Assembly: GCA_017405785.1 (NCBI GenBank)
Contig: JAFQZR010000005.1
Location: 164,465-228,464, forward strand
DNA: 64,000 nt
DNA from: Erysipelotrichaceae bacterium
Lineage (GTDB): Bacteria > Bacillota_I > Bacilli_A > Erysipelotrichales > Erysipelotrichaceae
Direction of reading: 5' to 3'
Position numbers and translations under genes: made by a program. Of this stretch, positions 34,032 through 43,200 are shown one piece after another. The notes beneath the pieces were generated by a model, which searched no databases, was not told the DNA's origin, and saw only the letters and a program-made list of their open reading frames with translations. Positions within the stretch are counted from its first letter, which is position 1. The number at the start of each line of letters is the position of its first letter.

Positions 34032-34457
34032 ATGAAAACATACAAGATAGTACCAGGACCAATGGGTTTTACTGTAAACAGAGGTAATTCCAGTAAGGCA
34101 TTTGCTGGTTTTGAGGACATTATAAATCGTGAGGTTGCGGGTGGATGGACATATCATTCTATGGAGGTACTTGATGTCGACGAGAAATTAGGGTGTTTCG
34201 AAAGGTTTTTGGCTGGGACCCCTACTGTAAGAACACAGTATTATATGTTGATTTTTGAAAGGGATTCAGAAGGCGGCAGACAAATAGAAGAAAGAGTTGT
34301 GGTTGAAAAGCCTGTTTTAAATACAAAAACAAAAAAGGCAAGTGTTGACACTACTGAAAAACCAGATAGTCCTAGTGGACTGGTATGTCCAAGCTGCGGA
34401 GCTCCTCAGAAGGAAAATGCCAAGTTCTGTACGAAGTGCGGACATAAGTTAATTTAG
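34032..34457 (+). CDS. DUF4177-like protein with C-terminal zinc ribbon
   Basis: 141 residues from ATG 34032, with GGGAGGAG about 6 bases upstream. The N-terminal 75 residues (KTYKIVPGPMGF... GGWTYHSMEVL) resemble DUF4177. A flexible Ser/Thr/Lys linker follows, then a zinc ribbon CPSCGAPQKENAKFCTKCG at the C-terminus. No membrane segment. The function of this pairing is unknown; the ribbon suggests a protein or nucleic acid contact. Confidence 0.65.
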   Translation: MKTYKIVPGPMGFTVNRGNSSKAFAGFEDIINREVAGGWTYHSMEVLDVDEKLGCFERFLAGTPTVRTQYYMLIFERDSEGGRQIEERVVVEKPVLNTKTKKASVDTTEKPDSPSGLVCPSCGAPQKENAKFCTKCGHKLI

Positions 34458-34545
34458 TATTCTCTTTATAGGGTTTTTTGCAAGAATAGTCATAATAATA
34501 TTTCATTTTCAAATCCGTGTTGGATGAAATACTTTTTGTGTGTAC

Positions 34546-35031
34546 ATGAATAAAACAGATAATGATTTACTGAAGGAAGAAATTGAGAGAGCAAGACAGC
34601 AAATAATAGCAGGCGCAGATAAATATGATTCTGATGATCCCCGCAGTATCAGGTATATCAGAAAACTAAACCGACCGACTATAAACTGGGGCAGAATCGT
34701 ATTGTATGCAATTGCGGTTTTTGGTATAGCTTTCATTATCGGTTATTCGATAAACACATATAAAAACCATACATATGCCATAATACGGATTATTATTTAT
34801 TTTTTGACTATTATTGTATTGTTTGGTAAAAGAATGACTATTTGCTGTGTGAAAATCTATCAAAGATATGCTCCGATCAGCATCAGAAACAGCTGCAGAT
34901 TTGAACCTTCCTGTTCTGAATACTCCATTCAGGCATTTGAAAAATACGGGTTAATTAAAGGCGCAGTTTTGACAGTAAAACGCCTGAAGAGGTGTAACCG
35001 TACCGGTGGTGGGTTTGATTATTTACAATAA
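34546..35031 (+). CDS. YidD-like membrane protein insertion factor with long N-terminal extension
   Basis: 161 residues, twice the usual YidD length. The C-terminal 75 residues match YidD: KIYQRYAPISIRNSCRFEPSCSEYSIQAFEKYG and the final VKRLKRCNRTGGG. The N-terminal half adds a charged helix and two predicted membrane helices (about 48-65 and 73-92), absent from canonical YidD. YidD helps YidC insert membrane proteins and is normally next to rpmH, rnpA and yidC; none is here. No strong ribosome binding site is visible, so start ATG 34546 (or GTG 34540) is uncertain. Confidence 0.75.
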   Translation: MNKTDNDLLKEEIERARQQIIAGADKYDSDDPRSIRYIRKLNRPTINWGRIVLYAIAVFGIAFIIGYSINTYKNHTYAIIRIIIYFLTIIVLFGKRMTICCVKIYQRYAPISIRNSCRFEPSCSEYSIQAFEKYGLIKGAVLTVKRLKRCNRTGGGFDYLQ

Positions 35032-35063
35032 GTTTTTAGTACATACTTATAATATTGATTAAT

Positions 35064-35090
35064 GATCCTCCGGCAGCCGAAGGGTCTTTT
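35064..35090 (+). terminator. Terminator after the YidD-like gene
   Basis: GATCCT 35064-35069 pairs with AGGGTC 35081-35086, with inner CGG/CCG pairing, then TTTT. Confidence 0.7.
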
Positions 35091-35174
35091 ATTTTATATT
35101 CAATCGTTTTGATCATAAACACAAACAATATATGTTCAGGAGTATTGTTGTTATGAAAAGAGAGAAGTAATGCG

Positions 35175-35205
35175 TTGACCTTTTTAGGTAAAAATGTGTT
35201 AATAT
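35175..35205 (+). promoter_or_regulatory. Promoter of tRNA-Thr
   Basis: TTGACC at 35175-35180 and an extended -10, TGT-TAATAT, at 35197-35205. It drives the tRNA after a short leader. Confidence 0.5.
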
Positions 35206-35223
35206 AGAAGGGTCAATTTGATG

Positions 35224-35242
35224 AAACCCTAATAAAGGGTTT
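35224..35242 (+). other. Hairpin in the tRNA-Thr 5' leader
   Basis: AAACCCT 35224-35230 pairs with AGGGTTT 35236-35242, 7 bp with a 5-base loop, ending 6 bp before the mature tRNA. It looks like a small terminator but may only be a processing stem. Confidence 0.4.
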
Positions 35243-35248
35243 TCGTAA

Positions 35249-35324
35249 GCCGGTTTAGCTCAGTCGGCAGAGCAACTCATTCGTAATGAGTAGGTCGTTG
35301 GTTCAAGTCCGACATCCGGCACCA
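35249..35324 (+). tRNA. tRNA-Thr (anticodon CGT)
   Basis: 76 bases with encoded CCA. D stem GCTC/GAGC, anticodon stem ACTCA/TGAGT, loop TTCGTAA (anticodon CGT), T stem GTTGG/CCGAC. The acceptor stem GCCGGTT/ATCCGGC has one T-T mismatch at the sixth pair. The 3' half is repeated at 36580-36626, marking it as an integration site. Confidence 0.95.
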
Positions 35325-35325
35325 T
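35279..35325 (+). repeat. attL-like direct repeat (inside tRNA-Thr)
   Basis: 47 bp identical to 36580-36626 apart from A35289 versus C36590. This copy keeps the intact anticodon stem and is part of the functional tRNA. Confidence 0.85.
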
Positions 35326-35335
35326 ATAATAAGAG

Positions 35336-35361
35336 AGACACTTGTAAGGGTGTCTTTTTTT
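35336..35361 (+). terminator. Terminator after tRNA-Thr (element side)
   Basis: AGACAC 35336-35341 pairs with GTGTCT 35350-35355, then six more Ts. It lies within the insertion, so it replaces the displaced terminator at 36635. Confidence 0.8.
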
Positions 35362-35471
35362 GTATAATTAATGTACATATTGTTTATAAACTTGGGTACA
35401 AACCATCAATTAAATATAAATATGCTATAATAATCTCGAAATAGATTTCTTACAATAGAAGAGGTAATAAG

Positions 35472-36407
35472 ATGGGTTTATTTAATAAAATTATAAACAG
35501 CATAAGTTCTAACTCAGAAGACGTTTTAAGTCGTTTTAAGGGTGTAAATTTCAATTATGATATTGATGAGTATCCAGATGGTACAGATATACTACGAGAT
35601 TTTAAAAGAGAGTTAAAATATCATTTTAATAATCATCAGGGTATTAAAAGTGTTTCTTATGAATTGGCCAAAGCTTTTATCGAAGGGTCATTAGGAGTAG
35701 ATGTAGCAACTGCTTTATATAAACATATTCTAACTATACCTTACGATGAATGGCTGTTACGTATCGGACCAGAGAAGTTAGCAATGATGGCTGATGGAAA
35801 ACCAGTAAGTAAATGGAAAATGGTTCTATCTTCAGAAAATTTTAAAAAATGGATATCTCAGGATACTAGTCCAGGAGAATTCAATGCTTTTAGTGATGTT
35901 GTTAATCAGCTAATATCCTTACATGATGAACCATATATTAATTGGGAAGAGGCAACTATATGGAATCACGACAAGTATTCTAAAATTAAATTGAATAACA
36001 TGAAGTTTATGGCTTCTGGTGTTTTTAATCAATTATTTGCTGGTGTTAGGTCAAATATGAGCGATGAAGAGCGTAGAGAGCGTGAAGCTGATGCACATGC
36101 TGATTTTAATAAAGCATATGAAGAAACAAAAAGATATAATTCAGAGTATCTTTGTAATATAATTCGCATTGATAAAAACGAGTTTTATAAAAAATATTAT
36201 CCTGAAAGATCTAATTACAAGTACTATGTTGTATTTTATTGTAAAGATGGAACTATCAAAGAGAGTAATTTATTCTCTGGTATTAACGCATTGGAAAATG
36301 CTGAATTATGGGCTGAAAAAGAGTTTGCAAATCTGTTACAAATATGTGATTATACTAATGATGTTTGGAAAGTTCCATACAGATATGAAGTGAAAATAAA
36401 AAAATAG
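35472..36407 (+). CDS. Unrecognised AT-rich cargo protein of the tRNA-Thr element
   Basis: 311 residues, no family recognised. The N-terminus MGLFNKIINSISSN is amphipathic and could bind a membrane or partner. The middle is charged and Trp/Tyr-rich, with a helical acidic/basic stretch SDEERREREADAHADFNKAYEE at about 197-218. The end is Lys/Tyr-rich and beta-like. No signal peptide or clear catalytic motif. Codon use strongly favours A/T third positions, unlike neighbours, so the gene was probably acquired. GAAGAGG precedes the ATG and TATAAT is at about 35428. Its position as sole element cargo makes a phage-defence or satellite function possible, but this is a guess. Confidence 0.65.
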   Translation: MGLFNKIINSISSNSEDVLSRFKGVNFNYDIDEYPDGTDILRDFKRELKYHFNNHQGIKSVSYELAKAFIEGSLGVDVATALYKHILTIPYDEWLLRIGPEKLAMMADGKPVSKWKMVLSSENFKKWISQDTSPGEFNAFSDVVNQLISLHDEPYINWEEATIWNHDKYSKIKLNNMKFMASGVFNQLFAGVRSNMSDEERREREADAHADFNKAYEETKRYNSEYLCNIIRIDKNEFYKKYYPERSNYKYYVVFYCKDGTIKESNLFSGINALENAELWAEKEFANLLQICDYTNDVWKVPYRYEVKIKK

Positions 36408-36522
36408 AGATACAGAACTAGTGTTTGTAAAGGAAAGTGAAAAAAATATAGTTATATTTTTGGATAATGATTCTTGGTTTTTCAAACCAATTTGGTATTC
36501 AAAACTAACAAACTCAGACCAC

Positions 36523-36558
36523 AAAAATCGAAAAAGTATTTAGATTAGTACGATTTTT
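36523..36558 (+). terminator. Possible terminator of gene 35472
   Basis: AAAAATCG 36523-36530 can pair with CGATTTTT 36551-36558 across a 20-base loop. Weak because of the long loop and AT-rich stem. Confidence 0.4.
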
Positions 36559-36579
36559 TATTATCGTTGTGTTCACCAA

Positions 36580-36626
36580 ATTCGTAATGCGTAGGTCGTT
36601 GGTTCAAGTCCGACATCCGGCACCAT
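36580..36626 (+). repeat. attR-like displaced 3' half of tRNA-Thr
   Basis: Second copy of the 47-bp repeat, with C instead of A at position 11, which breaks the anticodon stem. The 310 bp between gene 35472 and the XRE gene hold this repeat and three terminator-like hairpins; I see nothing else there. Confidence 0.85.
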
Positions 36627-36634
36627 TATGTCAA

Positions 36635-36661
36635 AAACCTCAGTAAATGCTGAGGTTTTTT
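36635..36661 (+). terminator. Original tRNA-Thr terminator, displaced
   Basis: AAACCTCAG 36635-36643 pairs with CTGAGGTTT 36650-36658. It closely resembles the hairpin after tRNA-Arg at 63773 (same CAGTAAAT loop), supporting the idea that it once followed an intact tRNA. Confidence 0.8.
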
Positions 36662-36676
36662 AGTGTTTGAGCAATA

Positions 36677-36698
36677 AAAGTGCCTTATTTGGCACTTT
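36677..36698 (-). terminator. Terminator of the XRE gene
   Basis: AAAGTGCC 36677-36684 pairs with GGCACTTT 36691-36698; on the minus strand T residues follow. Confidence 0.7.
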
Positions 36699-36718
36699 AT
36701 TTCTACAAATGCGTTGCT

Positions 36719-37714
36719 CTATTTTAAGCCGGCGATAAACAACTGAAGTACTAACAATGGTATTATGGCCCAGCTGGCGTAACGTGTGACTATCTCATAA
36801 TCGGAAGGCTCTGCTTTTTCAGCATTGCGAATCTGGAAAGACATCTGCCAATGGAAGATCTCGTTTTCAAACAGTATGGATATGGCAATTACTATACAGA
36901 GTATCAATCCGAAGAACAACCGGACAAGGTTTCCTTTGTGTGTCAGTTCAGGCCCCAGAATCAGCGCAGCTATGACATTGGCCTTTAAGATCGCGGATGT
37001 GTTACCTGAAGACTCAAACACTGACACGTCATTACCGATGGATCCGTCTTCATTATACAGCACCCATTCTCCGTTACTGACTTTGACGGCACCGCCGCGG
37101 AAGATTATATTATTTTGCTTCTTAATTTCAATGCCTGTCATTATTTCAGACCAGCCATGATTCTCTGGTATGGCTGATGGATCCTCTGTGAGAACATATG
37201 GACCGTATGTGTTTTCACCATAGGTATGAAGAAGGGTATTGCCATTAACGGTGAAAATAACCTGTTCACCACTGATTTTACCCGAATATATCGTTTCATT
37301 GTTCTGCTGAGAAGGGGTAAGTATGACGTTTTTATACAGAAAACCTTCTCTTGAAGAAACAATGATGTATATGACTGTAAATATAATGCTCATAGCAGTA
37401 ACGAAGACAAGGACTGCTTTCTGAAACCAGTTCAGTCGGGATATTCTTCCCGAATTCTTTTTATACTGTCCTGAATAGTCCTCAATGACCTGCTGCTGAG
37501 GAAGATCACTTTGTTCATTTACAAGATTATTCAGAGAGATATTAAAAACTTCAGCCAGTTTAAGCATCATTTCAACATCAGGCATGGTATAACCGGTTTC
37601 CCAATGTGAAACAGTCTTGGCTGAAACACCCACCATATCTGCCAGCTGTTGCTGAGTAAGACTATTCTGGTTTCTCAGTTCCTTTATTCTCTTTCCATAC
37701 TGATAGATATTCAT
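36719..37714 (-). CDS. XRE-family regulator with membrane-anchored C-terminus
   Basis: 331 residues. The N-terminal 65 residues form a Cro/C1-type helix-turn-helix (RIKELRNQNSLTQQQLADMVGVSAKTVSHWETG). A membrane helix follows at about 100-120, then an extracytoplasmic beta-rich segment of about 130 residues (ILTPSQQNNETIYSGKISGEQ...). Two more helices end the protein. It may sense a signal outside the membrane and regulate directly. A GGAGG site precedes ATG 37714. It is divergent from mnmM. Confidence 0.8.
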   Translation of the reverse strand: MNIYQYGKRIKELRNQNSLTQQQLADMVGVSAKTVSHWETGYTMPDVEMMLKLAEVFNISLNNLVNEQSDLPQQQVIEDYSGQYKKNSGRISRLNWFQKAVLVFVTAMSIIFTVIYIIVSSREGFLYKNVILTPSQQNNETIYSGKISGEQVIFTVNGNTLLHTYGENTYGPYVLTEDPSAIPENHGWSEIMTGIEIKKQNNIIFRGGAVKVSNGEWVLYNEDGSIGNDVSVFESSGNTSAILKANVIAALILGPELTHKGNLVRLFFGLILCIVIAISILFENEIFHWQMSFQIRNAEKAEPSDYEIVTRYASWAIIPLLVLQLFIAGLK

Positions 37715-37817
37715 TACCGTCCTCCATCATCATTCTAATATAATATCGGTAGTTGAGAAACCTCAGTTATTGAGAATGGGTCCTTTTTCTTTGTTATAAT
37801 AAATATAAGGTGCAAAA

Positions 37818-38372
37818 ATGAATGTATTAACCAAGAACAGTGAAATAGTCCGTATGATATGGGACAGATACATAAATGAAGAAAGCGTTGTTATAGATGC
37901 GACATGTGGCAATGGCAACGATACTCTTTACTTGGCCTTAAGGGCAAATAAGGTATATGCCTTTGATATACAGCAGGAAGCCATTGATAATACGGATAAA
38001 CTGCTGAAAGAACATGATATTGAAAATGTTGTTCTGATCTGTGACAGTCACGAAAAGATCGATGAATATGTCAGTGAAAACATAGATCTGGCTGTTTATA
38101 ATCTGGGATATCTGCCTAAAGGGAATAAGGAAATAACTACAAATGCTGAAAGTACACTGATTTCTTTGGAAAAAGTGTTGAATAAACTGAGTGTATCAGG
38201 TCTGGTATGTCTGACACTGTACTGGGGTCATCCGGAAGGTAAACTGGAAAGGGAAGCAGTTCTGAAATATGCTGAAGAATTGGACAGTTCAATATATCAT
38301 GTAGTCTACGTGAGTTTCCCAAATCAGAAAAATACTCCGCCGGAGATAGTGATGATCACCAGAAAGAAATGA
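37818..38372 (+). CDS. mnmM: tRNA U34 methyltransferase (MnmM/YtqB family)
   Basis: 184 residues, a class I SAM-dependent methyltransferase. SAM motif: VVIDATCGNGNDTLYLA, then YAFDIQQEAID. The motif VYNLGYLPKGNK and the end VSFPNQKNTPPEIVMI match the YtqB family. In Bacillus this family was shown to methylate 5-aminomethyl-2-thiouridine in the tRNA wobble position. AAGGTG lies about 6 bases before the ATG. The M50 protease gene follows by 10 bp. Confidence 0.82.
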   Translation: MNVLTKNSEIVRMIWDRYINEESVVIDATCGNGNDTLYLALRANKVYAFDIQQEAIDNTDKLLKEHDIENVVLICDSHEKIDEYVSENIDLAVYNLGYLPKGNKEITTNAESTLISLEKVLNKLSVSGLVCLTLYWGHPEGKLEREAVLKYAEELDSSIYHVVYVSFPNQKNTPPEIVMITRKK

Positions 38373-38382
38373 GGTTTTACAT

Positions 38383-39504
38383 ATGAATGGAAATAAAAAC
38401 AAGACCGTAACAAGCGGATTGATGATGATCCTTTCCTGTCTGATAACAGGATATCTGTTTGCCATGGCTCTGGAAAAGATGCAGTTTGTGGAAATGAACA
38501 GTCCGATATCTTTCATACGGAACATTTTCTTCATCTTTGTTTCTTTCTTTGTGTGCAGCTTCATTCAGATCATCATTCATGAAAGCGGACATCTGATCTT
38601 TGGCTTGCTTACAGGATATACTTTCAAGAGTTTCCGTGTCGGCAGTTTTGTTTTCCTTAAGCAGAACGGTAAACTGGTTGTCAGGAAATTCAAACTGGCC
38701 GGTACAGCCGGTCAGTGTCTGATGGGACCTCCGGAATACAGCGATGACATGCCGATAGTCTTATATAACCTGGGCGGAGTAATAATGAATCTGGTATCAG
38801 CTGCTGTCTTTTATCTTTTGTACCGTTTATTCCCTAATGTCAGGATACTCAGTCCGTTACTGGTATTGCTGGCACTGCTGGGTGTATTGTTTGCGGTAAT
38901 GAACGGTGTGCCTCTTGACATGTCACTGGTATCCAATGACGGCAAGAATCTTTCTGACGCCCTGAAGGACAAGCGGGCCAGAAAGGCCTTATGGGCTCAG
39001 CTGAAAATCGTGGAACTGCAGCGGGAAGGCATGACCCTGACGGATATGGATGATTCTCTCTTTGCGGTTCAGGGACATGAAAACAATCTGCTGGTAAACA
39101 CCATCAGAGTTATGAAATGCAGTCATCTTTTAGGGCAGGGGTACATGGATGACGCATATAAGATGATGAAAGCCTTAACTGACGGAGATGCCGTTATAAA
39201 TAACATCCACCGTCAGATACTGATGAGTGACTGTCTGTACTGTGAACTGATGACGGAAAACAATCCTAATACAGTAGAACATTACTATACCTCATGTGCT
39301 CAGCTGTTTAAAAACATGAAGGATTCTCCTGATGTCATAAGAACAAGATACACTTATGCTCTGATCCATGATAAGGATAAGGAAAAAGCTGAGCAGTTCA
39401 AAAAACAGATGGACAAGGTGGCAAAGACCTATCCGTATCCTCAGGAAATAACACTGGAAAGAAAACTGATGGAAGATGCCGCTGAGAAGGCTGATTGTTT
39501 ATAA
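38383..39504 (+). CDS. M50-family (site-2-protease-like) membrane metallopeptidase
   Basis: 373 residues. The zinc motif HESGH lies in a membrane helix near residue 66. A second conserved block MNGVPLDMSLVSNDGKNL (N-x-x-P-x-x-x-x-D type) is at about 185-202. About five hydrophobic segments form the N-terminal 200 residues, followed by a soluble helical domain of about 170 residues. The membrane-embedded plan suggests cleavage of a membrane substrate. It follows mnmM by 10 bp. Confidence 0.78.
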   Translation: MNGNKNKTVTSGLMMILSCLITGYLFAMALEKMQFVEMNSPISFIRNIFFIFVSFFVCSFIQIIIHESGHLIFGLLTGYTFKSFRVGSFVFLKQNGKLVVRKFKLAGTAGQCLMGPPEYSDDMPIVLYNLGGVIMNLVSAAVFYLLYRLFPNVRILSPLLVLLALLGVLFAVMNGVPLDMSLVSNDGKNLSDALKDKRARKALWAQLKIVELQREGMTLTDMDDSLFAVQGHENNLLVNTIRVMKCSHLLGQGYMDDAYKMMKALTDGDAVINNIHRQILMSDCLYCELMTENNPNTVEHYYTSCAQLFKNMKDSPDVIRTRYTYALIHDKDKEKAEQFKKQMDKVAKTYPYPQEITLERKLMEDAAEKADCL

Positions 39505-39546
39505 CAATGTTTGGTAGTATAATTATTCAATAAGGATGGTGATATT

Positions 39547-40137
39547 ATGGCAGCCAGAAAGAAAAAATTCTTTATCGACTACAACGCTCCGGTCACGCTG
39601 ACATTCTCCCTGATATGTCTGCTTGTGTTAGGTCTGGGCATTTATACTGATAACGCAAGTACCAGAATGTTCTTTATGACATATAACGGAGGATGGTTTA
39701 ATCCTCTGACTTATCTGCGTCTGTTTACCTACATATTCGGTCATGCCAACTGGGATCATTTCATTGGAAACATCATGTATATCCTGATCCTGGGACCAAT
39801 GATTGAAGAGAAATACGGCAGTATCAAGCTGATGAAAATGATTGCAATCACAGCAGTCATCGGTGGTCTGGCTAATAATATCGTCTTCCCTAACGTCCGG
39901 TTATGCGGTGCCAGCGGTATCGTCTTCATGATGATAATCCTGGCTTCAGCTACCAGCTTTGAAAAGGGTCAGGTTCCACTGACACTGATACTTGTCCTGA
40001 TTATCTATCTGGGCGGTGAGATCTACGATGCACTGTATGTTGACGACAATATCTCACAGCTGGCTCATATCGCCGGCGGTATCTGCGGTGCGGTATTCGG
40101 CCTGTATAATATCTCTTATCACAGAGAACCTATCTAA
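39547..40137 (+). CDS. Rhomboid-family intramembrane serine protease
   Basis: 196 residues with about six membrane helices. The catalytic serine is in RLCGASGIVFMMI (GASG), the histidine in LAHIAGGICGAVFGLY, and the loop WDHFIGNIMYI holds the usual H-x-x-x-N residues. It would cut single-pass membrane proteins within the bilayer. AAGGATGGTG precedes the ATG. A terminator follows at 40170. Confidence 0.9.
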   Translation: MAARKKKFFIDYNAPVTLTFSLICLLVLGLGIYTDNASTRMFFMTYNGGWFNPLTYLRLFTYIFGHANWDHFIGNIMYILILGPMIEEKYGSIKLMKMIAITAVIGGLANNIVFPNVRLCGASGIVFMMIILASATSFEKGQVPLTLILVLIIYLGGEIYDALYVDDNISQLAHIAGGICGAVFGLYNISYHREPI

Positions 40138-40169
40138 AAGATTACAGTTTACAAAAAAGTATGTTAACA

Positions 40170-40191
40170 CCGGGTAAAAGCCCGGTTTTTT
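40170..40191 (+). terminator. Terminator after the rhomboid gene
   Basis: CCGGG 40170-40174 pairs with CCCGG 40181-40185, followed by six Ts. Confidence 0.85.
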
Positions 40192-40192
40192 A

Positions 40193-40221
40193 TTGAGGAT
40201 ACCTTCTATTTGTTTTATAAT
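40193..40221 (+). promoter_or_regulatory. Promoter of nifJ
   Basis: TTGAGG at 40193-40198 and TATAAT at 40216-40221 with exactly 17 bp between. AAAGGGAGG lies upstream of the ATG. Confidence 0.75.
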
Positions 40222-40251
40222 ATAAAGCGACAAAGGGAGGCAATATAACTT

Positions 40252-43200
40252 ATGGCAAAACAGTTTATGTCTATGGATGGAAACAATGCTGCCGCTCATT
40301 CCGCTTATGCGTTTACGGAAGTAGCTGCCATCTATCCTATTACCCCAAGCTCAACAATGGCTGAAGTTGTTGACCAGTGGGCAACTCAGGGACGTAAAAA
40401 CATTTTTGGAAGCACTGTAAAGGTTGCAGAAATGCAGTCAGAAGCAGGCGCTGCCGGTGCCGTTCACGGTACTCTGCAGGCTGGTGCCTTAGCTACTACT
40501 TTCACTGCTTCACAGGGATTATTATTAATGATTCCTAACATCTATAAGCTTGCAGGAGAATTATTACCAGGTGTCATCCACGTAGCAGCCAGATCTCTGG
40601 CCAGCCGCTCATTAAGCATTTTCGGTGACCACCAGGATATCTATGCATGCCGTCAGACCGGCGTATGCATGCTGGCAAGTTCTTCCGTTCAGGAAGCTAT
40701 GGACTTAGCCGGTGTAGCACACCTGTCCGCAATCAAGGGTTCAGTTCCGTTCATTCATTTCTTCGATGGTTTCAGAACTTCTCATGAAATTCAGAAAGTC
40801 GAAGTCATGGACTATGATTACCTCAAGAGCCTTGTTGACCAGGATGCTTTAGCAGCATTCCGTGCCAAGGCAATGAATCCTCATGGCAATCCTATTACCA
40901 GAGGCGGTGCTGAAAACGATGATATCACATTCCAGGGCAGAGAAGCTCAGAACCTGCACTATGCTGCAGTAGCTGATATCGTCAATGACTACATGAAGGA
41001 AATCTCCGCTCATACAGGCAGAGATTACAAGCCATTCGTTTACTACGGTGCACCGGATGCTGAAAGAGTCATCGTTGCAATGGGTTCAGTAAACGAGACA
41101 ATCGAAGAAGTAGTTGATGCTTTAAACAAGCTCGGCCAGAAAGTCGGTGTCGTAAAAGTTCACTTATACCGTCCGTTCAGCGCCAAGTATTTCCTGAACG
41201 TCTTACCAAAGACAGTCAAGAAGATCGCTGTATTAGACAGAACCAAGGAAATGGGTTCACGCGAACCTCTGTTCCTGGATGTCATGAATGTTGTAAGAGG
41301 CTTAGATGTAACCTTAATCGGCGGCAGATACGGTATCTCCAGCAAGAATACCGCTCCTAACCAGATCAAGGCCGTTTACGATGAACTGGCAAAGGAAAAT
41401 CCAAGAGAAGAATTCACCTTAGGTATCGTTGATGACGTAACACATCTGTCACTGGATGTTGATCCTGATTTCACCGTACCAAGTGACTATACTTCATGTC
41501 TGTTCTGGGGCTTAGGCTCAGACGGTACAGTAGGTGCCAACAAGAACAGCGTTAAGATCATTGGTGATAATACTGATCTGTATGCTCAGGCATATTTCCA
41601 GTATGACTCACGTAAGGCCGGCGGCGTTACCAGAAGCCACCTGCGTTTCGGTCCTACACCGATCCGTTCAACTTACTATGTAACCAACATTGACTTCGTT
41701 TCATGCTCACTTGATTCATATGCTCTGAAATATGACATGATAGCAGAACTGAAGGATGGCGGTACATTCTTACTGAACACCACATTAGATGCTGATGCAG
41801 TAGTTGATTACATTCCTAACAGAATGAAATATCAGCTGGCTAAGAAGCATGCCAAGTTCTATATCATCAACGCCACCAAGATCTGCGCCGAGATCGGCAT
41901 GGGCAGAAGAACCAATACGACATTACAGTCAGCATTCTTCGCTCTGAACGAACAGATCATGCCTTATGATCAGGCTCTGGGTCTGATGAAGACTGCTGCC
42001 AAGAAGTCATACGGCAAGAAGGGTGACGACATTGTCGAAATGAACTACAAGGCAATCGATGCCGGTAAGGCTGGCCTGGTACAGGTTGAAGTAAAGCCTG
42101 AATGGGCACAGTTAGATCCATTCTTCGAAATCCCTAAGACAGGCGATGCCTACATGGACGAATATGTCAACAAGATCGGCAACCTGCAGGGTTATGACAT
42201 GCCGGTATCAGCATTCACCAAGTTTGACGTATTAGACGGTTCAATGCACAACAATGCTTCATACAACGAGCATCGTAACATTGCTGCCTTCGTACCTAAG
42301 TGGGATCCTGAGAACTGTATCCAGTGCGGCTTCTGCTCATTCGTATGTCCGCATGCTACAATCAGACAGTTCTTACTGACTGACGAAGAAATCGAAAAAG
42401 CACCTCAGGAATTCGCTACAATCAAGGCTATGGGCAAGGGCGTAGAGAACCTGAAGTTCAGAATCCAGGTATCTCCGGACAACTGTGTAGGCTGCGGCTT
42501 ATGCGCTAAGGAATGCCCGGGCAAGGGCGGCAAGAAGGCCTTAACAATGGTTGATGTTAAGGAACAGCTGCCAGAAGCTCCATTAGCTGACTACTTATAT
42601 CAGGAAACTGAATACAAGAGCCAGTACTTCCCAACAACAACTCCAAAGGGCGTACAGTTCTTAAAGCCTTACTTCGAAGTTCCGGGTTCATGCCCAGGCT
42701 GCGGTGAAGCACCATACTACAGATTAGTTTCTCAGCTGTTCGGACCAGACATGCTGGTAGCCAACGCTACAGGCTGTTCATCAATCTACAGCGGTTCTAC
42801 TCCTTCAACTCCATTCGTCAAGGATGCTGACGGCAATGGTATTGCCTGGGCTAACTCCCTGTTCGAAGACAACGCAGAATTCGGTTATGGCATGGCTCTG
42901 GCCAGAAGCTATAAGAAGGCTGCAATCCTGAAGGTCATGGAAGATGAACTCGAGAACGTTGAACCTGAATTAAAGGCTCTGTTCGAAGAATATCTGCAGA
43001 TCAACGGCAACCGTGCTGAAGAGAAGCGTTTACAGCCAGAACTGGTTAAGGCTCTGGAAGCAAGCGCCAACGAAAACGTCAAGTGCTTACTGAAGGATGC
43101 CAGAGATCTGGTCAGCGCTTCAGTATGGATCGTCGGCGGTGACGGCTGGTCATATGATATCGGCTACGGCGGATTAGACCATGTCATGGCTAACAACCTG

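Larger units (their letters stand above)
35279..36626 (+). mobile_element. 1.3-kb integrase-less insertion at tRNA-Thr
   Basis: Direct repeats of 47 bp (35279-35325 and 36580-36626, one mismatch) bound the segment. They run from the anticodon loop to just past CCA, the classic attachment core of tyrosine integrases that target tRNA genes. The interior has only one gene (35472-36407), markedly more AT-rich than the surroundings, and no integrase. It could be a decayed island or a minimal satellite moved in trans. The displaced tRNA 3' half at 36580 lacks a 5' half and is not a tRNA gene. Confidence 0.75.

Noticed and set aside
36580..36626. Second tRNA-Thr gene
   Set aside because: Only the 3' half is present; no D arm or 5' acceptor strand, and the anticodon stem is broken.
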